Virus record (IMG/VR): IMGVR_UViG_3300010373_000025
Coordinates: 1 to 39,804 of that record
Direction: 5' to 3' (one strand)
Length of the DNA: 39,804 bases
DNA from: a virus
Part shown: in pieces, positions 13,010 to 19,420 of the stretch
Layout of the letters: each line of letters starts with the position of its first letter
Position numbering within the stretch: the first letter of the stretch is position 1
Notes under the pieces: model-generated
Database searches by the model: none
The model's input: the letters and a program-made list of their open reading frames with translations, nothing else
What the model was told of the DNA's origin: nothing
Translations under genes and position numbers: made by a program

Positions 13010-13013
13010 ACCT

Positions 13014-13187
13014 ATGAGTAAGAAAAAGATAGAGATTGAATTAATGCCAGAAAGTATAGTTAATTTACAGAAGTTTACTAATATATCCTTGCTTATGTTT
13101 GGAGAACCTTTTTGGAAATGGTGCTTAGACAACTTAGATATGCTTTATGAAATGTATCTTGCCCGTTTGAATGAGGAGGAGAAATAG
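13014..13187 (+). CDS. 57-residue hypothetical protein
   Basis: A lysine-rich strand (KKKIEIELMPESIV) then a helical hydrophobic region (FGEPFWKWCLDNLDMLYEMYL) and an acidic end. It starts 4 bases after the previous stop. Unknown. Confidence 0.55.
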   Translation: MSKKKIEIELMPESIVNLQKFTNISLLMFGEPFWKWCLDNLDMLYEMYLARLNEEEK

Positions 13188-13320
13188 TTTTTGTGGTCTA
13201 TAAAAGAAGGTAAACCCATAATATATATGACACGATCAAACAATAACCTTATAACATTATCTAGCCACGATTTAAAGTAATTGTGGATAACTCAGTGGAT
13301 ATGTGTATAACTTTAACCTT
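13188..13320 (+). other. Candidate replication origin with DnaA boxes
   Basis: This AT-rich gap holds two consensus DnaA boxes in the same orientation, TGTGGATAA at 13282-13290 and TGTGTATAA at 13302-13310 (complement of TTATNCACA), 20 bases apart, next to a stretch (13210-13280) made almost only of A/T-rich tetrads. A third box, TTATCCACA, occurs inside a gene near 15721. The second box overlaps a TATAAC -10 for the nuclease gene. A 17-codon frame at 13231 is not considered a gene. Confidence 0.4.
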
Positions 13321-13725
13321 ATGTATCTAAGAAAGAAACGACAAGCAAAACCTTTTGATCCTACCAACCCTTTAGAAATACAGGAAGGCTACGCACTTGC
13401 AGGTTACCTTCTCTATTTACAACGTCAAGGCAAAATACAAGTCTATTCTCATCTACCCCATGAACAATATACAAACTCACGAACTATTAAAAAGAAAAAC
13501 AAATGGTCAGGGGTAAGAGCAGGAGTTCCAGACTATATTATCGTTATTAAAGACAAGGTAATATTCTTAGAGTTAAAAAGAAAAGTAGGTGGTGTTGTGA
13601 GTGCAGACCAGAAAGAATGGTTACTTGCTTTAGATAATAAACTAACTGTTAGTACCGTTGCTAAAGGATTTGATGAGGCAAAGAAGTTTATAGATCACAT
13701 TTTAACAAGACAGGGTGTGTTATGA
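13321..13725 (+). CDS. VRR-NUC domain nuclease
   Basis: The 134-residue product (from ATG 13321; a GTG at 13303 lies in the DnaA-box/promoter) has the VRR-NUC core. This comprises GVRAGVPDYIIV (about 66-77, with the catalytic Asp), VIFLELKRK (about 82-90, the E-x-K pair) and SADQKEWL (about 97-104). Stand-alone VRR-NUC proteins in phages are structure-specific or restriction-type nucleases, often called Holliday-junction-resolvase-like. It fits the recombination/replication region. Confidence 0.85.
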   Translation: MYLRKKRQAKPFDPTNPLEIQEGYALAGYLLYLQRQGKIQVYSHLPHEQYTNSRTIKKKNKWSGVRAGVPDYIIVIKDKVIFLELKRKVGGVVSADQKEWLLALDNKLTVSTVAKGFDEAKKFIDHILTRQGVL

Positions 13726-13732
13726 TTTTTGT

Positions 13733-13876
13733 ATGTCAATGAAATTTATTTGCGATAGGTGCGGTAAGGAAACGATACGAGGATATCGCATTATTGTACC
13801 ACCTAAAAAGACAATAGATTTATGCGAAGAATGTGAAGAGGCATTTGAGGAGTTTATGAAAGGTCAGGAGAAATGA
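13733..13876 (+). CDS. 47-residue zinc-ribbon protein
   Basis: CDRCG (7-11) and CEEC (31-34) form a single zinc site with a strand-rich insert, then an acidic helix. The stop overlaps the next start (ATGA). Confidence 0.65.
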   Translation: MSMKFICDRCGKETIRGYRIIVPPKKTIDLCEECEEAFEEFMKGQEK

Positions 13877-14043
13877 ATGCTCTAACTTCTCACCTATTAG
13901 TCGGTGTTTTATTCTTATTTCTCGCAGAACGGGTATTACATATACTTCATATTGAGAACGAATCTAAAGTTCTGTATGAAAAGTTTTTACTATTTGTTAT
14001 CTGTATATATGTAATTCTTGGCTTGTTTTTCAAAATTCCCTAG
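13873..14043 (+). CDS. 56-residue two-helix membrane protein
   Basis: Two hydrophobic segments (LLVGVLFLFLAERVL, about 8-22, and LLFVICIYVILGLFF, about 39-53) joined by a charged loop. ATGA coupling to the zinc-ribbon gene. Holin-like topology, but remote from the endolysin. Unknown. Confidence 0.6.
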   Translation: MNALTSHLLVGVLFLFLAERVLHILHIENESKVLYEKFLLFVICIYVILGLFFKIP

Positions 14044-14052
14044 TGTTATACT
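14044..14052 (+). promoter_or_regulatory. Extended -10 promoter
   Basis: TGTTATACT (TG-n-TATACT). Here the transcript has a short leader with GGAGGTGAGG before ATG 14076, unlike the leaderless genes. Confidence 0.6.
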
Positions 14053-14075
14053 AATACTTGGGAGGTGAGGAAAAA

Positions 14076-14294
14076 ATGAAAATAACTATTGATAAAACAC
14101 GAATGGGCATTATTTTATTAGCATTAGGTGTTGTCATGCTTGCTGCAGGTCTTATTTTGAATGAATTAAATCAATATAAGCAAATTAGTGCTATGAAAGC
14201 TATTGTTGTCAAACCTGTTGTGAAGTATGTAATGGTAACGCCAACTGCAACACCAACGCCTACTCTTGTTGTTAAGAAAGGACTAGGTAAGTAA
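14076..14294 (+). CDS. 72-residue membrane protein with Pro/Thr tail
   Basis: GGAGGTGAGG fixes ATG 14076. One transmembrane helix (GIILLALGVVMLAAGLIL, about 11-28) is followed by a polar segment and TPTATPTPTLVVKK. A second membrane protein with the same layout (helix, linker, TPTP, VKKVV) is at 16098, so the two may be related or work together. Spanin-like function is conceivable but not supported by a lipobox or partner. Confidence 0.65.
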   Translation: MKITIDKTRMGIILLALGVVMLAAGLILNELNQYKQISAMKAIVVKPVVKYVMVTPTATPTPTLVVKKGLGK

Positions 14295-14818
14295 TGGAAG
14301 ACATGACAATCAAAATAGCATGTCAAGGGTATACAACTGTTCCTTTGGAAGAGTTGACAGACTTACAGGGAAATTTGAAAGACTTAACTGAGGAGAATTA
14401 CGTTAAACTTCGTAACTCAATGACTCAGTACGGTTTTTCTTTCCCTGTTTTTATGTGGATTGATACAGATGGAACAAAGTATATTGTTGATGCTCACCAA
14501 AGACTTAGGACACTTCGAAAGATGCAGCAAGAGGGCTGGACTATCCCCCCACTTCCTGCTGATATTATCCACGCTGAGAATAGAAAGCAAGCTAAGGCGA
14601 AACTTTTATTACTTAATAGTAAATTTGGAACTATAACTAGAGAGGGTTTTGACGAATTTGTATCAGAGGTTGGTTTTGAGGTAGACGATTCAATAGATGA
14701 ATTTCTTGCTATTCCTGAAATTGAATTACGTGAGCCATCTGATGATAAAAATACGAATGATCCTACCGATTTGAAGGAAGTAACTTGTCCATCATGCGGT
14801 CACAGATTTGAAATATGA
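14294..14818 (+). CDS. ParB-like nuclease-domain protein with C-terminal zinc ribbon
   Basis: The 174-residue product has a ParB/sulfiredoxin-fold N-terminal half. A leading helix-strand unit (LTEENYVKLRNSMTQYGF) is followed by FPVFMWIDTDGTKYIVDAHQRLRTL (about 49-73), where DAHQRL replaces the usual G-x-H-R motif. A C-terminal CPSCGHRFEI adds half a zinc site. In phages such domains act as nickases or as specificity modules next to methylases; no methylase is present here. The start overlaps the previous stop (TAATG). Confidence 0.75.
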   Translation: MEDMTIKIACQGYTTVPLEELTDLQGNLKDLTEENYVKLRNSMTQYGFSFPVFMWIDTDGTKYIVDAHQRLRTLRKMQQEGWTIPPLPADIIHAENRKQAKAKLLLLNSKFGTITREGFDEFVSEVGFEVDDSIDEFLAIPEIELREPSDDKNTNDPTDLKEVTCPSCGHRFEI

Positions 14819-15363
14819 TTGCAAGAAATTGCATTATTTGTAATAAAGAATTTAAAGTTTTTCCTTATACAATTAAAAACGGTAATGGTTTTTATTGTTC
14901 TTCTAAATGTCAATTTGAATCCATGCGTAAAACCCTTTTATTAACATGCAAGTATTGCAATAAAAAGTTTAAGTCTATTCCAGCTGACAAAGCAAAATAT
15001 TGTTCTCAATCTTGTGCTAAAAAAGCTCTTATCGGTATTCCTCGTTCAAAAGAGACAAGATTAAAAATCTCTGTAAATCTTACAGGGAAAAAAAGTTATA
15101 TATGGAAAGGTGATAATGTGGGATATATGGCATTGCATGAATGGGTAAGAAAACAACTTGGAACACCCTCTGTATGTGTAGGATGCGGAAATACAAAAGC
15201 TAAACGATATGAATGGTCAAATATATCTCAGGAGTATAAAAGAGATATTTTAGACTGGGAAAGATTATGCTTAAGCTGTCATAAGAAAAAAGATACTGAA
15301 TATAGAAATACATATTTAAACGGCTTCCGAATAAAAGATAGTATCGGCAGATTTAAAAGTTAA
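14815..15363 (+). CDS. HNH homing-type endonuclease with zinc fingers
   Basis: Two N-terminal FCS-type zinc fingers (CIICNKEF ... CSSKC and CKYCNKKF ... CSQSC) precede a NUMOD3-like segment (GIPRSKETRLKISVNLTGKK). The C-terminal nuclease region has VCVGCG, YEWSNISQEY and LCLSCHKKK. The middle His of the canonical HNH is replaced (EWSN instead of xHxN), as in many free-standing phage versions. It overlaps the ParB-like gene by ATGA. Likely a homing or accessory nuclease near the packaging genes. Confidence 0.8.
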   Translation: MIARNCIICNKEFKVFPYTIKNGNGFYCSSKCQFESMRKTLLLTCKYCNKKFKSIPADKAKYCSQSCAKKALIGIPRSKETRLKISVNLTGKKSYIWKGDNVGYMALHEWVRKQLGTPSVCVGCGNTKAKRYEWSNISQEYKRDILDWERLCLSCHKKKDTEYRNTYLNGFRIKDSIGRFKS

Positions 15364-15395
15364 TTGCTAACTAGCTTTATTTATAGCTTCACTAA

Positions 15396-15424
15396 TTGAC
15401 AAAAACCTTAAAATTAGTAATACT
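15396..15424 (+). promoter_or_regulatory. Promoter of packaging region (leaderless)
   Basis: TTGACA (15396-15401), 17-base spacer, AATACT (15419-15424), six bases, ATG 15431. Confidence 0.75.
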
Positions 15425-15430
15425 CTACCT

Positions 15431-15541
15431 ATGTTCCGTTTTATTTTGTCTTTGTTCAGACGTAAAGAATACGACCCTGAAATGATCAAATTGTTTCATA
15501 ATATTAATACGTACGAAATTACAACCATATGTCAACTGTAG
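15431..15541 (+). CDS. 36-residue leaderless small protein
   Basis: ATG 15431 lies exactly 6 bases after the -10. The product (FRFILSLFRRKEYDPEMIKLF) is amphipathic and basic. It overlaps the next gene by 13 bases and may exist mainly to couple that gene to the promoter. Unknown. Confidence 0.5.
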   Translation: MFRFILSLFRRKEYDPEMIKLFHNINTYEITTICQL

Positions 15542-16101
15542 AAGAACAAATACACCAAGGATTACCAGCTACACCACCATCAAATTCAATACTTGTAGAT
15601 ATTCTTGATGATCTTGTAAGAACGGAAATTAGCACACCTTCTGATGAATTGCCAAATAGTCAAAGTAATCCACAAGAAATAGCAATGGAAAACCCTCAAG
15701 AACAGCCACAAATTCAGGAGTTATCCACAGAGAATCCACAATTACCAACAGAACAAACCATTAACGATACTTCTATAGACCCTTCTATCGATAGCCTTTG
15801 TGATTACTGTATGCATAAAGAAAAGTATCAAACACTTATCAATGACTATTTAAGTAAAATTAAAGCACGAACAGGGGAAAAAGTAGATATACCATTTATT
15901 GAAGAAGTTGCATTACTTCTTGATGTTGATGAAGATGTATTCTTGTCATGGCTTGAAGACGTAACACATACAGAACTTATTGCAAGTATAAAAAAGATTA
16001 AGTTACTACAAAAAGTAAGACTACTTAAACGAGTAGTAGGAAGATTTAATCCAGAAGGGCCTATCTATTTACTTGAGGCATTACTTAAAATAACTATATG
16101 A
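15529..16101 (+). CDS. Putative small terminase-like DNA-binding protein
   Basis: The 190-residue product has a disordered Pro/Gln/Glu N-terminal half (1-85) and a C-terminal helical domain. CDYCMHKEKY, KVDIPFIEEVALLLDVDEDVF (HTH-like) and ASIKKIKLLQKVRLLKR are followed by a short hydrophobic end. The HTH plus IKKIK...QKVRLL layout recalls small-terminase-type packaging proteins with helix-turn-helix DNA binding. Position two genes before TerL supports this. A regulatory protein is the alternative. Confidence 0.5.
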   Translation: MSTVEEQIHQGLPATPPSNSILVDILDDLVRTEISTPSDELPNSQSNPQEIAMENPQEQPQIQELSTENPQLPTEQTINDTSIDPSIDSLCDYCMHKEKYQTLINDYLSKIKARTGEKVDIPFIEEVALLLDVDEDVFLSWLEDVTHTELIASIKKIKLLQKVRLLKRVVGRFNPEGPIYLLEALLKITI

Positions 16102-16367
16102 GATTTACTTTGCAATTTCGCATATTTACAGCTTTTACTTTAGTTTTTATCACTCTAGCCTTACTCATTGCTAATCAATATTTATTAACAAAAAGATTAC
16201 ATAGTCAAGAACAGTTTGATACTAGTGTGATGCAAAGAGATGTAGTTTTAGGAAATGAGTTAAATAAAACGAACAAGCAAATAATCTTAATGCTTAGTAC
16301 ACCTACGCCAAAAGTAACAGTCTATCCAGTAAAAAAGGTTGTAGTCACACCTGTTATTACTAAGTAA
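16098..16367 (+). CDS. 89-residue membrane protein with Pro/Thr tail
   Basis: The start overlaps the previous stop. One transmembrane helix (FTAFTLVFITLALLIANQYLL, about 10-30), a polar helical stalk, then STPTPKVTVYPVKKVVVTP. Same plan as the protein at 14076. Unknown; its place within the packaging genes is odd for a membrane protein. Confidence 0.6.
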   Translation: MRFTLQFRIFTAFTLVFITLALLIANQYLLTKRLHSQEQFDTSVMQRDVVLGNELNKTNKQIILMLSTPTPKVTVYPVKKVVVTPVITK

Positions 16368-16375
16368 AGTAAATG

Positions 16376-16384
16376 TGATATTAT
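16376..16384 (+). promoter_or_regulatory. Extended -10 promoter upstream of DUF5681-like gene
   Basis: TGATATTAT, ten bases before ATG 16395, so a leader of only about 4 nt is predicted. Confidence 0.5.
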
Positions 16385-16394
16385 TGTATGTGCT

Positions 16395-16811
16395 ATGGAT
16401 GCATCACAAGAGCCACAAGTTGTAAGCGAAGTTAAAGAACAACAAAATAACAACGAAACGCCTCCTGCAAAACCACTTACTGGGTTTCAATTACACCCTG
16501 AAAATATAAATAGAAACGGTGCGCCAAAACGATCTTGGACTTGGAAAGATTTAATTGAGGAGGCAGCTGAGGAAATGATGGAAGTAAAAGGTAAAGACGG
16601 TACTACTTCACGAAAAGCACTCAAATACTTAGTTGCACGTAAGTTATTAACTGCAGCCGCTGGTGGTAATGTAAATGCAGCGAGAGAACTTATGAATAGA
16701 ACTGATGGTATGCCAACACAACCCGTAGAACATACAGGGGAGGTTACATTAAACGTCAATGAAATGTTAGAAAAAGTATATGGAGAGACTAAACCAGACA
16801 GCACTACTTAA
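16395..16811 (+). CDS. DUF5681-like protein, candidate small terminase
   Basis: The 138-residue product has a disordered head, then INRNGAPKRSWTWKDLIEEA (about 38-57), a helical core and AAGGNVNAARELMNRTDGMPTQPVEH (about 88-113). This G-x-P-K ... GN-x-x-A ... NR-x-DG-x-P-x-Q layout is that of DUF5681-type proteins found directly before phage large-terminase genes. It overlaps TerL by 32 bases. It is the stronger of two small-terminase candidates here. Confidence 0.65.
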   Translation: MDASQEPQVVSEVKEQQNNNETPPAKPLTGFQLHPENINRNGAPKRSWTWKDLIEEAAEEMMEVKGKDGTTSRKALKYLVARKLLTAAAGGNVNAARELMNRTDGMPTQPVEHTGEVTLNVNEMLEKVYGETKPDSTT

Positions 16812-18309
16812 TTGCCTCTCAGCAGCAAAACACGCTGGCGTTCCTCGCGATCAAGCAGAAGCGTTTGTATCTCATGGATATATACCGTTAGGATGGCAGT
16901 GGGAATTTCACGCTGTAGCAAGACAAGCAGATTTACCCAATGGCCCTGTTGATATTGGTCTTGGCGGTGCAAGAGGCCCTGGTAAATCTCATGCTGTACT
17001 ATCACAAGCTGCACTCGATGATTGCCAGCGAATACCTAATCTTAAAGGCTTATTTTTACGTCAAACAGGCATAGCTGCTCAAGAATCGTTTGATGATTTA
17101 GTAGATAAAGTAGTACGTGGGAGGGTGCAGTATAAAAAAACTGGATCAGTATTATCATTTCCCAATGGCTCACGTATATTGCTAGGAGGCTTTCAGTATG
17201 AGAAAGATATAGATAAGTATATTGGTATTGAGTATGACTTTATTATTGTTGAAGAGTTAAACCAGATTACAGGAGATAAATACTTAAAACTTCGTGGTTC
17301 ACTTCGTACTTCAAAACCTAACTGGCGTCCAAGAATGTACACCTCATTTAATCCAGGGGGTATAGGTCACCAGTTTGTTAAAGAACGTTACATCTTGCCA
17401 CATATGGAAGATAAACAAAAAGAAACACGCTTTGTACCATCTACCTATCGTGAAAACCCATATCTTAACAAAGAGTACATAGGATACCTTGAAAGTTTAA
17501 CTGGTGAATTAGGTCGTGCATGGCGTGAAGGTGACTGGGATATTTTCGCTGGACAAGCATTTCCTGAGTTTAGACAAAAAACCCATGCCATTAAATCTAT
17601 TAAACCGTCAAGTAACTTTGAACATGGATTATCTATTGACTGGGGATACACTGATAAAAAACCATGTGCTTTCTCTGCTTATTTACATGCACTGATAAAG
17701 ATGAAATTACCAGATGGTCAAAACTTTAATAGGGTTATTACCTATATGGAATGGTCTGGAAATTTAAAAACGCCTAGAGAATGGGCTAAGATTATCTATG
17801 AAGATTGTTTAAAAATGGGTATCAAACTAACAAAAGGTATTGCAGACTCCTCTATTTTCAATCCTTCCAGTGACTATGGAAAAGATATTGCAGCTATCTT
17901 TATGGAAGAGTGGCGTAAGTTAAATGCTGGCGACTCATGGCTAACACTTGGTAAAGGAACAAAAGACAGAAAAGGTCGTGTTGCAACAGCTCATGATTGG
18001 CTATCAATTGCCCCAGATGGTTTACCGTATTGGATGATAACACAAAACTGTTATCAATTATTAACTACCCTACCTATTCTACAAGTAGATGAGCATAACT
18101 TTGAGGACGTAGACACAACAGGGCTAGATGATCCATACGACAGTGCCACGTACTACTTATATGGTGGCGTGAAGTTTATAGGTATCAAAGCTGGTGCATT
18201 TACCTATGGTCAAGGTGCAACGCCTGTTAAGGTGCAGTTTAACAAAGATGGTCAACAGATACCGCTTGATGTAAACGAGTGGAACAAAATGTACCCAAAG
18301 AACACTTGA
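16780..18309 (+). CDS. terL: Terminase large subunit
   Basis: The 509-residue protein shows the packaging ATPase and nuclease. Walker A is GGARGPGKS (62-70), Walker B is DFIIVEE (153-159), and the coupling-type motif is YTSFNPGG (187-194). The RNaseH-fold nuclease starts with LSIDWGY (catalytic Asp287), has further acidic residues around KGIADSSIF, and ends in a third acidic patch (about DVDTTGLDDPYD). Full length for the family. ATG 16780 overlaps the previous gene. The stop lies inside the -35 of the next promoter. Confidence 0.95.
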   Translation: MERLNQTALLNCLSAAKHAGVPRDQAEAFVSHGYIPLGWQWEFHAVARQADLPNGPVDIGLGGARGPGKSHAVLSQAALDDCQRIPNLKGLFLRQTGIAAQESFDDLVDKVVRGRVQYKKTGSVLSFPNGSRILLGGFQYEKDIDKYIGIEYDFIIVEELNQITGDKYLKLRGSLRTSKPNWRPRMYTSFNPGGIGHQFVKERYILPHMEDKQKETRFVPSTYRENPYLNKEYIGYLESLTGELGRAWREGDWDIFAGQAFPEFRQKTHAIKSIKPSSNFEHGLSIDWGYTDKKPCAFSAYLHALIKMKLPDGQNFNRVITYMEWSGNLKTPREWAKIIYEDCLKMGIKLTKGIADSSIFNPSSDYGKDIAAIFMEEWRKLNAGDSWLTLGKGTKDRKGRVATAHDWLSIAPDGLPYWMITQNCYQLLTTLPILQVDEHNFEDVDTTGLDDPYDSATYYLYGGVKFIGIKAGAFTYGQGATPVKVQFNKDGQQIPLDVNEWNKMYPKNT

Positions 18310-18335
18310 CAGGAAATAACTCTACCATATATACT
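18306..18335 (+). promoter_or_regulatory. Consensus promoter overlapping the TerL stop
   Basis: TTGACA (18306-18311, containing the TGA stop), 18-base spacer, TATACT (18330-18335), seven bases, ATG 18343. Confidence 0.75.
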
Positions 18336-18342
18336 TAAAGTG

Positions 18343-18630
18343 ATGACACATAATGATAAGGTAAAGCTTGCTAGGCAAAATAAATACATACCTACGGATA
18401 TAATTTTAGAGGATATTGCAGATACACAAGCAGAAATTAATCAAATGGAGATAGAAGCTGAATATTATGAAAGAACGCCTTTATCTTTTCCAACTGCACG
18501 ACTCGATCACATGAGGGCAGAAGTAAGACGAACAGGCATAAAAGAACGTAAAGAATTTATTGAAAAGTTAAAAGCCATATTAGAGGTAAGGCAACGCAAA
18601 ACACATGAAACAACATATAACAAGATTTAA
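18343..18630 (+). CDS. 95-residue helical protein
   Basis: Starts at ATG 18343 (or GTG 18340) at the predicted transcription start. Charged helical product (AEINQMEIEAEYYER, RAEVRRTGIKERKEFIEKLKAIL). The opening HNDKVKLARQ resembles MNHKEKVKLAKK in the gene ending at 11680. Unknown; by location a packaging or portal-associated factor. Confidence 0.65.
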   Translation: MTHNDKVKLARQNKYIPTDIILEDIADTQAEINQMEIEAEYYERTPLSFPTARLDHMRAEVRRTGIKERKEFIEKLKAILEVRQRKTHETTYNKI

Positions 18631-18781
18631 AGCAAGAGAATTATATTTATCAGGATTATCAACTAGACAAGTTGCAAATAAACTTAATGTTGGCTTTGTT
18701 TCTGTTTATCGTTAGTGCAAAGATATTGTTCGCAATAAAAGCGAATCATTAGAAGGTGAAAAGCACCCATCATATAATTGA
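18605..18781 (+). pseudogene. Small HTH gene interrupted by an in-frame TAG
   Basis: ATG 18605 opens a frame with a clear HTH (RELYLSGLSTRQVANKLN, then VGFVSVYR) that meets TAG at 18713. Reading through gives CKDIVRNKSESLEGEKHPSYN to TGA 18779, and that TGA overlaps the next start as TTGA. In this HTH type the residue before CKD is nearly always Trp, so TGG to TAG is the simplest explanation. TAG is a normal stop for other genes here. A truncated 36-residue product or suppressed readthrough are alternatives to a dead gene. Confidence 0.6.
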
Positions 18782-18906
18782 GAAAATATATAATAGCTAT
18801 TCTCATTAGATTGATATTATTATTTATTGCTGAAGTTATAGCCCACTATTTTGGAATTTTACAAGCTATACTCGTAGTTCTTGTATGGATCTTTTATAAT
18901 CTATAA
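18778..18906 (+). CDS. 42-residue membrane peptide (TTG start)
   Basis: TTG 18778 overlaps the TGA of the interrupted HTH frame. The product has two hydrophobic stretches (YIIAILIRLILLFIAEVIA and GILQAILVVLVWIFY). The coupling suggests the upstream frame was, or is, translated through its amber codon. A second TTG at 18811 could start a shorter form. Confidence 0.4.
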   Translation: MRKYIIAILIRLILLFIAEVIAHYFGILQAILVVLVWIFYNL

Positions 18907-18912
18907 TTCTTC

Positions 18913-18941
18913 TTGACAACTTCTTTTGTTAGCATTACCAT
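18913..18941 (+). promoter_or_regulatory. Promoter (leaderless) for basic small protein
   Basis: TTGACA (18913-18918), 17-base spacer, TACCAT (18936-18941), six bases, ATG 18948. Confidence 0.7.
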
Positions 18942-18947
18942 ATTGGT

Positions 18948-19139
18948 ATGGCTACAGCGTTTGCTCCTAAAAAAATGCCCTCAACGTATAAAGGTAAATC
19001 CACAGATTTAGGTAAGGGTGGTAGATCTGCCAAACTTGAAGATGAAGGTGTACCAGGCGCAGTGATTGGTGCAATTGCTAGAAAAAAAGATGCAGCTCCA
19101 GGACAAAAGTTTTATAGACCTTCTGCAAAAAAGAAATAA
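18948..19139 (+). CDS. 63-residue basic glycine/lysine-rich protein
   Basis: Leaderless start. The product (FAPKKMPSTYKGKSTDLG, GVPGAVIGAIARKKD, RPSAKKK) is strongly basic and probably extended. Possibly a DNA-binding virion or capsid-lining protein; not recognised. Confidence 0.6.
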   Translation: MATAFAPKKMPSTYKGKSTDLGKGGRSAKLEDEGVPGAVIGAIARKKDAAPGQKFYRPSAKKK

Positions 19140-19142
19140 GTC

Positions 19143-19151
19143 TGCTATATT
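19143..19151 (+). promoter_or_regulatory. Extended -10 promoter (leaderless GTG)
   Basis: TGCTATATT, six bases, GTG 19158. Confidence 0.65.
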
Positions 19152-19157
19152 AATAGT

Positions 19158-19403
19158 GTGAATGACTTTCAACACCAAGAGCCAGAACTCCCAAAACATA
19201 CAGGCGAAGAGATAACACTTCATTTAATTGCTTCAAGTACGGAAACAATGAAGTTTTGCGTGTATTGCAGAACAACAGTTTTTATTTCAAAGCATCGAGT
19301 AGTTGCAATAGCTGAAGAAGAGCCATTAAAGTTTTTGTCTCCACCTATTAAAATTCCTTGTAAAAAGTGTAGAGTAAGATATTCTATTCAGACAATTACA
19401 TAG
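19158..19403 (+). CDS. 81-residue zinc-ribbon-like protein
   Basis: GTG start placed by the promoter. CVYC (about 34-37) and CKKC (about 68-71) form a zinc site across a beta-rich middle (TVFISKHRVVAIAEEE). Unknown; just upstream of the portal gene. Confidence 0.6.
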   Translation: MNDFQHQEPELPKHTGEEITLHLIASSTETMKFCVYCRTTVFISKHRVVAIAEEEPLKFLSPPIKIPCKKCRVRYSIQTIT

Positions 19404-19405
19404 TA

Positions 19406-19414
19406 TGCTACTAT
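19406..19414 (+). promoter_or_regulatory. Extended -10 promoter of portal gene (leaderless)
   Basis: TGCTACTAT, six bases, ATG 19421. It lies in the 17-base gap after the zinc protein. Confidence 0.65.
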
Positions 19415-19420
19415 TACTGT

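Noticed and set aside
18605-18781. Alternative genetic code (TAG read as an amino acid)
   Set aside because: TAG ends the fibre gene, both Acb2/Tad1-like genes, the 173-residue gene at 27879 and others at natural ends, and TGA and TAA also act as stops.
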